DNA from: Oceanospirillaceae bacterium
Lineage (GTDB): Bacteria > Pseudomonadota > Gammaproteobacteria > Pseudomonadales > Balneatricaceae
DNA: 7,548 nt
Assembly: GCA_003523085.1 (NCBI GenBank)
Contig: DPHD01000033.1
Span: 48,375-55,922, forward strand
Direction: 5' to 3'
The position numbers and the translations under genes were made by a program. This document shows positions 1 through 6,773 of this stretch, in pieces. The notes below the pieces were generated by a model, which saw nothing but the letters and a program-made list of their open reading frames with translations, was not told the DNA's origin and searched no databases. The stretch's first letter is position 1. The number at the start of each line of letters is the position of its first letter.

Positions 1-27
1 GGTTCCGGTAGGGTGAAGTAGGTAGGC

Positions 28-816
28 CTACGCACCTAGGATCGCCATGGCCAACTCGCTGCCTGGGATTTCTAAGGCGGCAAGCCAAACAATCATACCA
101 ATCAACGCCGCTGCCGTAAGTAGATACCACACTAGGCTAAAAATTATGCCATAGGTGTCGAGCTTGTGTTTTGGATCGTAATCAAAGCTGCGCCAATCAG
201 ATAACAAATCAACCAACCCCATAATGCCAAAAAATCCGATGAGCGCAAAGCCGTTGGTAAAGCAGTAGAAAATCAATAAAGCAGATATGACCACTAAGCC
301 GACGTAGATAAAGCGGCTGCGACCCGAGTAGACTAAAGCTTTAATCACATGCCCACCATCGAGCGGCAACACGGGTAACAAGTTAACCAAGTTGAGTAAC
401 GCACTGATAGAAGCCACCAACCCCACAAAGTGGCTTTCGGTCAGGCTATAAGCTACAAAAAACCCCAGGGTCATCACTAAACCAAACACCGGCCCCATCA
501 TGGCGATATATAAATCCTGCCAATGGGTTTTAGGCTGCTCGCCCACGGCAATACCGCCCACAAAAGGAATGATATAAATACCTTTTGTGGGAATGCCAAA
601 ATGCTTCATGGCCCGAATATGGCCATATTCGTGGAACATCAATACTGCCAGCAAGGTCGCAGCAAATTCAAAACTCAGCAGAATAGTCCACCCCGACAGG
701 GCCATGCCAATCAAGGCCACCTTAACCACTTTAATGCTTTTGAATAGCTTGAGGCCAATGCCCAACATAATAGCTAACCGGGCCCTGCCTTTGGGTGCTG
801 GCACTTGTTGCTGCAT
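28..816 (-). CDS. M50-family (site-2-protease-like) membrane zinc metallopeptidase
   Basis: Predicted intramembrane metalloprotease of 262 residues. The zinc site is visible as HEYGH (residues 62-66) inside a hydrophobic segment, and the second family signature LPVLPLDGGH is at 147-156 with Asp153 as the likely third zinc ligand. About five to six hydrophobic segments surround these motifs (roughly 33-60, 103-125, 131-150, 168-205, 223-248), so the protein is an inner-membrane enzyme. There is no PDZ domain or CBS pair, so it is a minimal M50 protein. I place the start at 816 rather than the longer in-frame Met at 870. The 816 start has an AAAGGA ribosome site about 8 bases upstream and begins 19 bp after the activase stop, while the longer start would overlap the activase by 35 bp. 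It is the last gene of the operon in view and ends in TAG. Family members cleave membrane proteins, often in signalling; the substrate here is unknown and a role in C1 metabolism is not evident. Confidence 0.88.
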   Translation of the reverse strand: MQQQVPAPKGRARLAIMLGIGLKLFKSIKVVKVALIGMALSGWTILLSFEFAATLLAVLMFHEYGHIRAMKHFGIPTKGIYIIPFVGGIAVGEQPKTHWQDLYIAMMGPVFGLVMTLGFFVAYSLTESHFVGLVASISALLNLVNLLPVLPLDGGHVIKALVYSGRSRFIYVGLVVISALLIFYCFTNGFALIGFFGIMGLVDLLSDWRSFDYDPKHKLDTYGIIFSLVWYLLTAAALIGMIVWLAALEIPGSELAMAILGA

Positions 817-835
817 GTTATTTGTCCTTTGTGGG

Positions 836-2866
836 TTAACCGCGACGACGACGGCGTTTCTTTTCGCCACTTTCCGTTTCTGCCTTAACTTCTTTGGTGG
901 CAGGTAAGGTCACCACTTTCTCCAATTCTGGAAAGGCATCAACCTTATTTGGAAAGGCCATAGCATCAATAAACAGCTGTTGGAAATCGGGCTCTACTGC
1001 GGTTTCTATTTTTTCTACACTGCGTACCACTTGCTCAATTTCTGCCCGCGACTCTTCGTTAAGTAAGGCGATACGTGCACCCGTACCTGCCGCGTTACCG
1101 GCCGAAGACACCTCACCCAAGGCACAGTCTGGGATTAAGCCTAATACCATGGCGTATTTTACGTCGATGTGACTACCAAAGGCACCGGCAAATCGTATAC
1201 GATCTACTTTGTCGACCTGCTGGTATTGCATTAGCAGCTTCACACCCGCGTACAAAGCGGCCTTAGCCAGCTGAATAGCACGGATGTCATTTTGCATAAT
1301 CTTAACCGCGCCACGAGTTTCCGTGGCGGGCATGATTTCGTACGAATAAGTGCGCCCGTCGGGTTGAATGCGCGGGTTAATGTCAGCCATCGCACCATCC
1401 ACCACACCGTCTTGGTTAATGACCCCAGATAAGTACATTTCCGCCACCACCTCGATGATGCCAGAACCACAAATACCGGTAATGCCTGATTTTTCCGTCG
1501 CTTCATCAAAGCCAGCTTGGTCCGACCACAACTCGCAACCAATCACCTGAAACCGTGGCTCTAAGGTGACCGGATCTATACGAATGCGTTCTATGGCACC
1601 GGCTGCAGCACGTTGCCCCGAGCTAATTTGCGCGCCTTCAAAGGCTGGACCCGTGGGGCTAGAACAGGCGACTAAACGATGACGGTTACCTAATACGATC
1701 TCGGCGTTGGTGCCTACGTCAACCAACAACGTCATTTCATCATGGTTATAAGGTTGTTCAGCTAATATCATACCCGCCGTATCGGCGCCTACATGGCCAG
1801 CAATACAGGGCAATAAGTAAGCTCTGGCTTGAGGGTTTAGTACAACATCTAGGTCGCGGGCTAAGGTGTTAACTGCCATGTCTGTGGCTAAGGCAAAGGG
1901 TGCACCACCCAGCTCTACTGGGTTTATACCCAATAACAAATGATGCATGATGGGGTTAGCCACAAAGGTGATTTCTAATATGTCGGTGGTGTTACATTGC
2001 ACTTGTTTAACCAAGTCTTTAACCAGACCGTTGAGCGCTTCACGCACCGCATGGGTCATGTCAACTTCGCCACCCGGATTCATCATCACGTAAGACACCC
2101 GACTCATGAGATCCTCACCAAAACGAATTTGTGGGTTCATGACGCCGGCACTGGCCACCACTGCACCGCTAGACAAGTTGCATAAGTGCGCTGCTATAGT
2201 GGTAGAGCCTACGTCTACCGCCACACCAAAAATGGTTTCTTTTAAGCCAGGCCAGATAGCAACAATCTGCTCACCTTGGCGCACTGCAACCGTGACTGCC
2301 CATTTGCCTTCGCGCAATATAGGTTGAATAGTCGCTAACAGAGCCACATCATAACGAAGGTCAAGCAATTGCCAGTCAGCTTCGAGGGCGTTGAGCAAAC
2401 GGCGTAAATCGCCAGATGGGTCGTGCATGTCGGGCTCTTGGACTTCTACATAATACAAACGCACCAAGGGGTTGATATCAATATCGTGGTGTTCCGCATC
2501 CTTACGCACCATTTGATGATGCACTTGGCTTTCTGCGGGCACATCCACAACGATGTCGTTCAATACCTTGGTATGGCAGCTTAGACGGCGCCCCGGTTTC
2601 AGCTCACGACGTTCGGCAAACTTAAGCTCAGGTGCAGTAATGGGCTCTAAGCTGTCCTTGCCGGAGGTAATACCAAACTTGGCAAATTCGCCTTCACTCA
2701 CTAATATTTGACAGCGCCCACAAATACCACGGGCACCGCACACCGAATCGATATCCACATTGAGATAACGTGCCGCTTGTAACAACGGCGTCCCTACTGG
2801 GAAACGACCGCGCTTGCCTGAGGGTGTAAAAACGACTAAAGCATCATCAGTATGTGTTTGACTCAT
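836..2866 (-). CDS. Corrinoid-protein reductive activator ATPase ([2Fe-2S] plus ASKHA domain, RACo/RamA type)
   Basis: ATP-dependent activase of 676 residues that by family reduces inactive Co(II) corrinoid proteins back to Co(I). The N-terminus is a plant-type ferredoxin domain with Cys43, Cys49, Cys52 and Cys97, which fits one [2Fe-2S] cluster. The C-terminal two thirds form an actin-like ATPase (DUF4445/ASKHA): phosphate-1 loop at DVGSTT (218-223), phosphate-2 loop at DVGTN (383-387), PTGPAFEGAQ (404-413), ICGSG (465-469) and the adenosine region FAGAFGSHID (559-568). This layout matches RACo of acetogens and carboxydotrophs rather than RamA, which carries C-terminal 4Fe-4S clusters. The protein ends in a basic tail, KKRRRRRG (669-676). 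The start has only a weak ribosome site (GAGATGG). It lies 90 bp after the methyltransferase gene, beyond a terminator hairpin, so it may be expressed at lower level than its neighbours, as suits a substoichiometric repair enzyme. The electron donor is not visible here. Confidence 0.94.
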   Translation of the reverse strand: MSQTHTDDALVVFTPSGKRGRFPVGTPLLQAARYLNVDIDSVCGARGICGRCQILVSEGEFAKFGITSGKDSLEPITAPELKFAERRELKPGRRLSCHTKVLNDIVVDVPAESQVHHQMVRKDAEHHDIDINPLVRLYYVEVQEPDMHDPSGDLRRLLNALEADWQLLDLRYDVALLATIQPILREGKWAVTVAVRQGEQIVAIWPGLKETIFGVAVDVGSTTIAAHLCNLSSGAVVASAGVMNPQIRFGEDLMSRVSYVMMNPGGEVDMTHAVREALNGLVKDLVKQVQCNTTDILEITFVANPIMHHLLLGINPVELGGAPFALATDMAVNTLARDLDVVLNPQARAYLLPCIAGHVGADTAGMILAEQPYNHDEMTLLVDVGTNAEIVLGNRHRLVACSSPTGPAFEGAQISSGQRAAAGAIERIRIDPVTLEPRFQVIGCELWSDQAGFDEATEKSGITGICGSGIIEVVAEMYLSGVINQDGVVDGAMADINPRIQPDGRTYSYEIMPATETRGAVKIMQNDIRAIQLAKAALYAGVKLLMQYQQVDKVDRIRFAGAFGSHIDVKYAMVLGLIPDCALGEVSSAGNAAGTGARIALLNEESRAEIEQVVRSVEKIETAVEPDFQQLFIDAMAFPNKVDAFPELEKVVTLPATKEVKAETESGEKKRRRRRG

Positions 2867-2903
2867 AGGGCCATCTCAATGTTGTTTGCTGGTTGGGTGA
2901 GAT

Positions 2904-2929
2904 AAAAAAGGAGCCATGAGGCCCCTTTT
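2904..2929 (-). terminator. Intrinsic terminator between methyltransferase and activase genes
   Basis: In the minus-strand transcript a 10-bp stem (AAAAGGGGCC with GGCTCCTTTT, one G-U pair) closes a 4-base TCAT loop and runs straight into six T residues at 2909-2904. It lies 27 bases after the methyltransferase stop codon. The remaining 37 bases before the activase start show no clear promoter, so partial read-through is the likely way the activase is expressed. On the plus strand only four T residues follow the stem, so termination there would be weaker. Confidence 0.75.
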
Positions 2930-2956
2930 AGATAATTTTACCATCGTCAGCGCAGC

Positions 2957-3853
2957 TTATGCGCTGCGACGACGACCGCCAGTACGGCCACCACGTCCAG
3001 TGGCAGCAGCTGGGTCACGATAGGCTTTAATCCAGTTTTTACATTCTGGATCGTGACCCATCATTAGGTTGCCACCGCGCACACCGAGCATCACTTCGTC
3101 GTGCATCGGGTTGATAATAGCAGAGGTCATGCCAGAGGCAATCGCACAGGCGATAAAGGCACAGTTTACACCGTTACGGTTAGGTAAACCGAAGCTAAAG
3201 TTAGATGCCCCACAGGTGGTATTGACCTTAAGTTCAGTACGTAGGCGATGTACAAATTCCATCACCTGACGACCCGAGGTATTAATCGCGCCGACCGGCA
3301 TAACCAGTGGGTCTACCACAACGTCTGACGCTGGAATACCGTAATCTGCAGCCCGCTCAACAATTTTCTTAGCCACATCAAAGCGTACGTTAATGTCTTG
3401 TGAGATACCGGTTTCATCGTTAGAAATGGCAACTACAGCAGCGCCGTATTTCTTAACCAAAGGCAATACGCGATCCAATGACTCGTCTTCGCCGGTAACC
3501 GAATTCAAAAGCGCCTTACCCTTGTATACAGCAAGGCCAGCTTCTAGTGCTTCGATGATAGATGAATCGATACATAGCGGCACGTCAACTAGTTTTTGTA
3601 CCAGCTGAATGGTTTTGGCTAAAATGGCTGGTTCGTCAGCGAGCGGTATACCGGCGTTGATGTCCAAGATCGTAGCGCCCGCTGCAACCTGAGCTAAAGC
3701 ATCTGCCTCTACGCGGCTAAAGTCGCCATTTTTCATTTCTTCGGCGAGTAATTTACGGCCGGTAGGGTTAATGCGTTCGCCGATCACGGCAAACGGGCGA
3801 TCAAAGCCAATGACAACTTCTTGGGTAGCGGAGCTGATGATAGTATCAGTCAT
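2957..3853 (-). CDS. Methyltetrahydrofolate:corrinoid methyltransferase (MeTr, pterin-binding domain)
   Basis: Soluble TIM-barrel enzyme of 298 residues that by family moves a methyl group between tetrahydrofolate and a corrinoid protein. Pterin-binding family motifs appear in order: GERINPTG (25-32), LDINAG (63-68), CIDSS (94-98), LNSVTG (116-121), DPLV (181-184) and GASNFSFGLPNR (215-226). The Asp and Asn residues in these motifs correspond in position to the folate-binding residues of acetogen MeTr. GERINPTG and GASNFSFG separate it from dihydropteroate synthase (FolP) and suggest the single-domain MeTr type rather than a whole MetH. The C-terminus is unusual: after residue 284 it ends GRGGRTGGRRRSA, an Arg/Gly-rich tail. 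A ribosome site, AGGA, lies 7 bases before the start. In this setting the likely direction is methyl-corrinoid plus THF to methyl-THF, feeding the MetF-like enzyme upstream, but the reverse cannot be excluded from sequence. Confidence 0.92.
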   Translation of the reverse strand: MTDTIISSATQEVVIGFDRPFAVIGERINPTGRKLLAEEMKNGDFSRVEADALAQVAAGATILDINAGIPLADEPAILAKTIQLVQKLVDVPLCIDSSIIEALEAGLAVYKGKALLNSVTGEDESLDRVLPLVKKYGAAVVAISNDETGISQDINVRFDVAKKIVERAADYGIPASDVVVDPLVMPVGAINTSGRQVMEFVHRLRTELKVNTTCGASNFSFGLPNRNGVNCAFIACAIASGMTSAIINPMHDEVMLGVRGGNLMMGHDPECKNWIKAYRDPAAATGRGGRTGGRRRSA

Positions 3854-3882
3854 GGGTGTTTCCTGCTTTAAGGTCTAATAAA

Positions 3883-3898
3883 GGCTAGTTGCCTAGCC
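3883..3898 (-). other. Intercistronic hairpin with GCAA tetraloop
   Basis: In the minus-strand RNA, GGCTAG-GCAA-CTAGCC forms a 6-bp stem capped by a GNRA-type tetraloop, followed by TTTATT. It sits between the MetF-like and methyltransferase genes, 23 bases past the first stop. The stem is short and the T-run is interrupted, so it is more likely an mRNA-stability or pausing element, or a weak attenuator, than a strong terminator. Confidence 0.45.
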
Positions 3899-3921
3899 CA
3901 AAACATAAAATATAGGTTGGT

Positions 3922-4863
3922 TTATGGCTTAACGATGAAGCTTTTACCACTCAACTCAAATTGGCCATCTTGCACTTGATACATCCACGCGGCCGACTTC
4001 TTTAAGCCGCCTAATGGATATAGGTGGCACTGATGAATCAAACAATCGGGATCGTTATGCATACCGGTTACCAAGTCGCGCATAAGCTGACTCGGCTCCG
4101 ATGAGGGTGCGTTAACATATTTGCCTAAAAATGAGTCTTTAAGGCCTAATTTTACCATATTCATCGGGCTACGGGTTAAGAAGCGCACCGATGCACCCGC
4201 ACCACAATGGGCCGCATGGCGCATCAGCGTTTTAATGGTGGCTAAGCCTGGCACACCAATATGAATCGGCAGCTCGTTACCAGCAGCACGAATTTCGCGC
4301 TCCCAAGCAAAGATCGGCTCTGCCTCAAATACAAACTGGGTGGCTAAATACAAACTCATATCGGTTTGTTTAGCAAAATCGTTCTTTTGTTTAATGGCTA
4401 GTGCACAGTCCGCAGGGCTGATGTCTGGGCTGCCTTCTGGGTGCCCCGCTAACCCCATTTTTAAAATGCCGTACTTTTCAAACAAACCGGTTTGTAACAC
4501 TTCCATAGAAGACCCAAAATCGCCTACGGGTGTGGTTACGCCACCACCAATTAGCAAGCCTTCAGTAACACCGGTTTCGCCTTGCAGAGAAGCCAAGTTC
4601 TCTTCTAAGTATTTAGCAGAGGGGATCGACCGTGCGGCAAAGTGTGGCACAGGGTTAAAGCCTTCTTCTTTAAGGCGACGTACAGTAGCCACAGTATCTG
4701 CAAAATTTGAGCCTGGTAAAAAAGTCACGTAAACGGTACAGCCCGGGCGCAACAGCTCGCTAAAGTCAGCGACTTTAGCGGCACCGCCTGGAGTCACTTC
4801 TACAGTGGTTTTTTGCATCAAGTCGATAATGGCTTGTTTTTCTGCAACGGCATTTAGTGCCAT
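3922..4863 (-). CDS. Divergent MetF-like methylenetetrahydrofolate reductase
   Basis: Protein of 313 residues in the MTHFR/MetF flavoprotein family, which interconverts 5-methyl-THF and 5,10-methylene-THF. Alignment by eye to E. coli MetF gives VEVTP (21-25, with Glu22 matching catalytic Glu28), PHF (73-75), GHPEGSPD (140-147, matching the YPEVHPE region), ATQFVFEAE (174-182, with Gln176 matching the folate-contacting Gln183) and HLYPLGGL (280-287, matching HFYTLN near the C-terminus). One oddity stands out: the usual RGD stretch that carries Asp120 near the flavin reads GGG (106-108). The length is close to MetF (296 residues). The start has GGAG 8 bases upstream. Its place beside a methyl-THF-forming methyltransferase suggests it works in the oxidative direction, toward methylene-THF, in methyl-group catabolism rather than methionine synthesis; this direction is inference. 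Confidence 0.85.
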   Translation of the reverse strand: MALNAVAEKQAIIDLMQKTTVEVTPGGAAKVADFSELLRPGCTVYVTFLPGSNFADTVATVRRLKEEGFNPVPHFAARSIPSAKYLEENLASLQGETGVTEGLLIGGGVTTPVGDFGSSMEVLQTGLFEKYGILKMGLAGHPEGSPDISPADCALAIKQKNDFAKQTDMSLYLATQFVFEAEPIFAWEREIRAAGNELPIHIGVPGLATIKTLMRHAAHCGAGASVRFLTRSPMNMVKLGLKDSFLGKYVNAPSSEPSQLMRDLVTGMHNDPDCLIHQCHLYPLGGLKKSAAWMYQVQDGQFELSGKSFIVKP

Positions 4864-4888
4864 GGGACCTTCTCCAAAAAAGAAATAA

Positions 4889-4908
4889 CACTGGTTTTAC
4901 AACCAATG
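4889..4908 (-). other. Intercistronic hairpin with GUAA tetraloop and T-rich tail
   Basis: The minus-strand RNA can form an 8-bp stem (CATTGGTT with AACCAGTG, one G-U pair) closed by a GUAA tetraloop. It is followed within a few bases by TTATTTCTTTTTT (4887-4875), just ahead of the ribosome site of the MetF-like gene. It could be a weak terminator or attenuator, or a processing and stability hairpin. The sequence does not decide between these. Confidence 0.45.
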
Positions 4909-4925
4909 AGTGAGCTATTTATCAG

Positions 4926-5225
4926 CTATTTTTCAGCAATACCGCCAGCAGCAACGAGTACCGCCAAACGTTCATCGGTGTAGTCTGTTTGTATTTGGCT
5001 AACCGTGGCTTCTAGCACCGCCTCCAAATCATCTCCACAACTGCTGGTATCACGACGCCATTCGGACAAATATCCGTCACTACCGTAAAGACCCGCTCGC
5101 ATTGCAGCTTTGTCTACCGCCTTTTCAAACCGTTCTTCAAGGGGGCGTTTGGCACTTTTACGCCCTTGTTTAACGATAACTTGGGCGGGAATGTCACGCC
5201 ACATGACGATGATTAGGTTGGCCAT
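4926..5225 (-). CDS. Small 'Virulence_fact' family protein of unknown function
   Basis: A 99-residue soluble protein that I recognise as the family named 'Virulence factor' (Pfam Virulence_fact). Visible features are MWRDIPAQVIVKQGRK (8-23) near the start, a basic stretch SAKRPLEERFEKAVDKAAMRAGL (24-46, probably helical) and GYLSEWRR (51-58). There is no signal peptide, membrane segment or cysteine cluster, only Cys63. The start at 5225 overlaps the end of the DUF1638 gene by 13 bp and has an AGCAGG ribosome-site candidate 7 bases upstream, which implies translational coupling. From memory, close relatives sit beside MTHFR, DUF1638 and corrinoid genes in other alphaproteobacteria. The family name is therefore misleading here; a role as a partner or subunit in methyl transfer is likely but unproven. 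It ends in TAG. Confidence 0.8.
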   Translation of the reverse strand: MANLIIVMWRDIPAQVIVKQGRKSAKRPLEERFEKAVDKAAMRAGLYGSDGYLSEWRRDTSSCGDDLEAVLEATVSQIQTDYTDERLAVLVAAGGIAEK

Positions 5226-5839
5226 TTAATTACCTGCTCTGTGTAATTGCTATAATGCGCGCTCAGTTCTTGGGCCATTTGGCCGTACCCTGTTTCAACA
5301 CGTTCATATTCCAAACCTAGCTTATCAGCCGCTGCTTCAGCAAAATGATCTAGCTGTCGGTCGGGGTCTTGTACTAGGTATACCAGCTTTTTATAGTGCG
5401 CAAACATCAACTCAATAAGTTTTGGATGTTTGTTCAAGCCCATACCTTCCATGATGAGCTGTTCAAAATGTTTGGCCAGGTAATCGGTTAGGTAAAAGGT
5501 ACCTAACTCCTGCTCAGCCATGGCAGCGAAATTGTCGCTACCACTAAAAAATTCGTAACAATGGGCGCCAGACAAACGTTGAATACCGTACTGATCCAGT
5601 ACTTTGTCCAAGCGGCCACCGGTACCACAATCCCCAAATGCTGCAAACACATGGTCGTAATCTGCAGCATAGGCCTGTAGTCGTTTTTCAACGGCCGCAG
5701 GAATCTGATCCGGCCGATTATGCAACTCGGCTGGGATTTGAGTGACTTTTAAATGTTGCCAGCCGTTACTCTTAGCCACAGCCATGACTTCACGAGCAAT
5801 AGCACCGCAGGTAATGATGAGCAGGCTGGCTGGCTGCAT
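5213..5839 (-). CDS. DUF1638 family protein, probable accessory factor for corrinoid methyl transfer
   Basis: Protein of 208 residues that fits the DUF1638 family. Its most striking features are three cysteines in conserved-looking settings: ITCGA (9-13, Cys11), FGDCGTGGRLD (68-78, Cys71) and GAHCYEFFSG (91-100, His93 and Cys94). These could form a metal or cobalamin-related site. There is no signal peptide or transmembrane segment. The start lies 19 bp after the corrinoid protein stop, with a loose GGTGGGG ribosome site, and the 3' end overlaps the next gene by 13 bp, so it belongs to the same operon. I know of no established biochemical function. Methanogens and acetogens also keep DUF1638 genes close to corrinoid methyltransferases, which suggests a role in loading, protecting or methylating the corrinoid protein. 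The family call is fairly firm; the role is inference. Confidence 0.83.
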   Translation of the reverse strand: MQPASLLIITCGAIAREVMAVAKSNGWQHLKVTQIPAELHNRPDQIPAAVEKRLQAYAADYDHVFAAFGDCGTGGRLDKVLDQYGIQRLSGAHCYEFFSGSDNFAAMAEQELGTFYLTDYLAKHFEQLIMEGMGLNKHPKLIELMFAHYKKLVYLVQDPDRQLDHFAEAAADKLGLEYERVETGYGQMAQELSAHYSNYTEQVIKWPT

Positions 5840-5858
5840 GGGTTACCCCACCAGAGCC

Positions 5859-6557
5859 TTAGGCTGCCCGTCGTTCAGCGATCAACTTCTTCGCTGTTTC
5901 TACCGCCACAGCTGCATCGCGGCAATAGGCGTCTGCGCCCACGGCTTCACCAAACTCTTCGTTCAGTGGTGCACCGCCTACCAATACCAAGAAATCGTCG
6001 CGAATACCCTGCTCTTTAAGGGTATCGATGACGACTTTCATGTAAGGCATGGTGGTGGTCAATAACGCAGACATACCCAAAATATCAGGCTTGTGTTCTT
6101 CAAGCGCTTCGAGGTATTTTTCTACTGGGCAATTAATGCCGAGGTCGATCACTTCAAAACCAGCACCTTCCCACATCATGGCCACTAGGTTTTTGCCAAT
6201 GTCGTGGATATCACCCTTCACTGTACCGATCACAGCTTTGCCCACTGGTTCTGCGCCCGTTTCGGCCAGTAATGGACGTAGAATTGCCATGCCCGCTTTC
6301 ATTGCGTTAGCGGCCATCAACACTTCTGGCACAAACAAAATACCGTCACGGAAGTCAACGCCTACAATGGTCATACCGGCAACTAAAGCGTCGTTCAGCA
6401 CTCGGCTAGGCGACCAACCTCGGCTCAATAATATGTTAGTACCTTCAGCAATCTCTTCTTCCATACCGTCATAAAGATCGTCGTGCATTTGCTCACTAAG
6501 CTCTTCGTCATTAAGGCTATTGAGGTCGAGGTCTTCTTCGTACTGATCATCGGACAT
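5859..6557 (-). CDS. Corrinoid (B12-binding) methyl-carrier protein
   Basis: Methyl-carrying corrinoid protein of 232 residues in the MtbC/MtmC/MetH B12-binding family. The helical cap domain (about 28-105) contains FVPEVLMAANAMKAGM (75-90). The Rossmann-like B12 domain follows with the base-off/His-on signature GDIHDIG (115-121, His118 as lower cobalt ligand), the SALL segment (163-166) and VGGAP (193-197), and ends with GADAY (207-211). The first 40 residues are very acidic: 17 Asp or Glu and no Lys or Arg. I chose the start at 6557 because an AGGAG ribosome site lies 9 bases upstream; a longer reading from 6608 lacks such a site and adds 17 residues outside the family pattern. It is the first gene of the minus-strand operon. 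Partners are expected to be an absent substrate methyltransferase, the MeTr protein and the activase. The sequence does not show which methylated substrate is used. Confidence 0.95.
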   Translation of the reverse strand: MSDDQYEEDLDLNSLNDEELSEQMHDDLYDGMEEEIAEGTNILLSRGWSPSRVLNDALVAGMTIVGVDFRDGILFVPEVLMAANAMKAGMAILRPLLAETGAEPVGKAVIGTVKGDIHDIGKNLVAMMWEGAGFEVIDLGINCPVEKYLEALEEHKPDILGMSALLTTTMPYMKVVIDTLKEQGIRDDFLVLVGGAPLNEEFGEAVGADAYCRDAAVAVETAKKLIAERRAA

Positions 6558-6626
6558 TAGGTACCACTCCTGCAGGAAAATAACAGCCTCGTATTGACGA
6601 TTCAACACATGGCGATGTAATGGCCG

Positions 6627-6639
6627 CTAGATTATCTAG
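6627..6639. repeat. 13-bp palindrome CTAGATTATCTAG, candidate operator
   Basis: Perfect 6-bp arms (CTAGAT and ATCTAG) around one base, 70 bases upstream of the corrinoid protein start. On the minus strand it contains GATAAT, a good -10 hexamer, so a repressor bound here would block that promoter. Its function is inferred from position and symmetry only. Confidence 0.4.
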
Positions 6640-6658
6640 GATGACCTTTTTGAGCTAA
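6631..6658 (-). promoter_or_regulatory. Weak candidate promoter for the minus-strand operon
   Basis: On the minus strand TTAGCT (6658-6653) and GATAAT (6636-6631) are separated by 16 bases. The -10 matches five of six consensus bases, but the -35 only three of six, so activator help would be expected. Transcription would begin near 6625, leaving a leader of about 65 bases with the AGGAG site at its end. Another GATAAT at 6681-6676 has no suitably spaced -35. Confidence 0.25.
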
Positions 6659-6773
6659 CTCGACTACGACAAAGCATTATCGAAACGCGACCCATGCCGA
6701 TTTTGTGAACGGCTTGAGAGGACGGCATGATAGCATGAGCAAACCCTTGTGTTACTTGAGTTTTACCCATGGC

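Noticed and set aside
817..870. Longer N-terminus for the M50 protein starting at 870
   Set aside because: It would overlap the activase by 35 bp, while Met at 816 has a good AAAGGA site just after the activase stop.
587..907. Plus-strand open frame across the M50 gene and the activase 3' end
   Set aside because: Antisense to two well-supported genes, odd composition, and no ribosome site or family resemblance.
2957..3853. Dihydropteroate synthase (FolP) as the identity of the pterin-binding gene
   Set aside because: GERINPTG, LNSVTG and GASNFSFGLPNR are MeTr signatures, and the neighbours are corrinoid genes.
4340..4732. Plus-strand open frame of 130 codons inside the MetF-like gene
   Set aside because: It is antisense to a gene with clear family motifs, has no recognisable domain and lies wholly within it; a frame shadow.
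4900..4928. UAG read-through (pyrrolysine-type) at the end of the Virulence_fact gene
   Set aside because: The reading frame beyond TAG continues only about two dozen codons through the hairpin gap, without family similarity; ordinary stop.
6558..6608. Longer N-terminus for the corrinoid protein starting at 6608
   Set aside because: The extra 17 residues include the AGGAG ribosome site of the 6557 start and do not fit the family.
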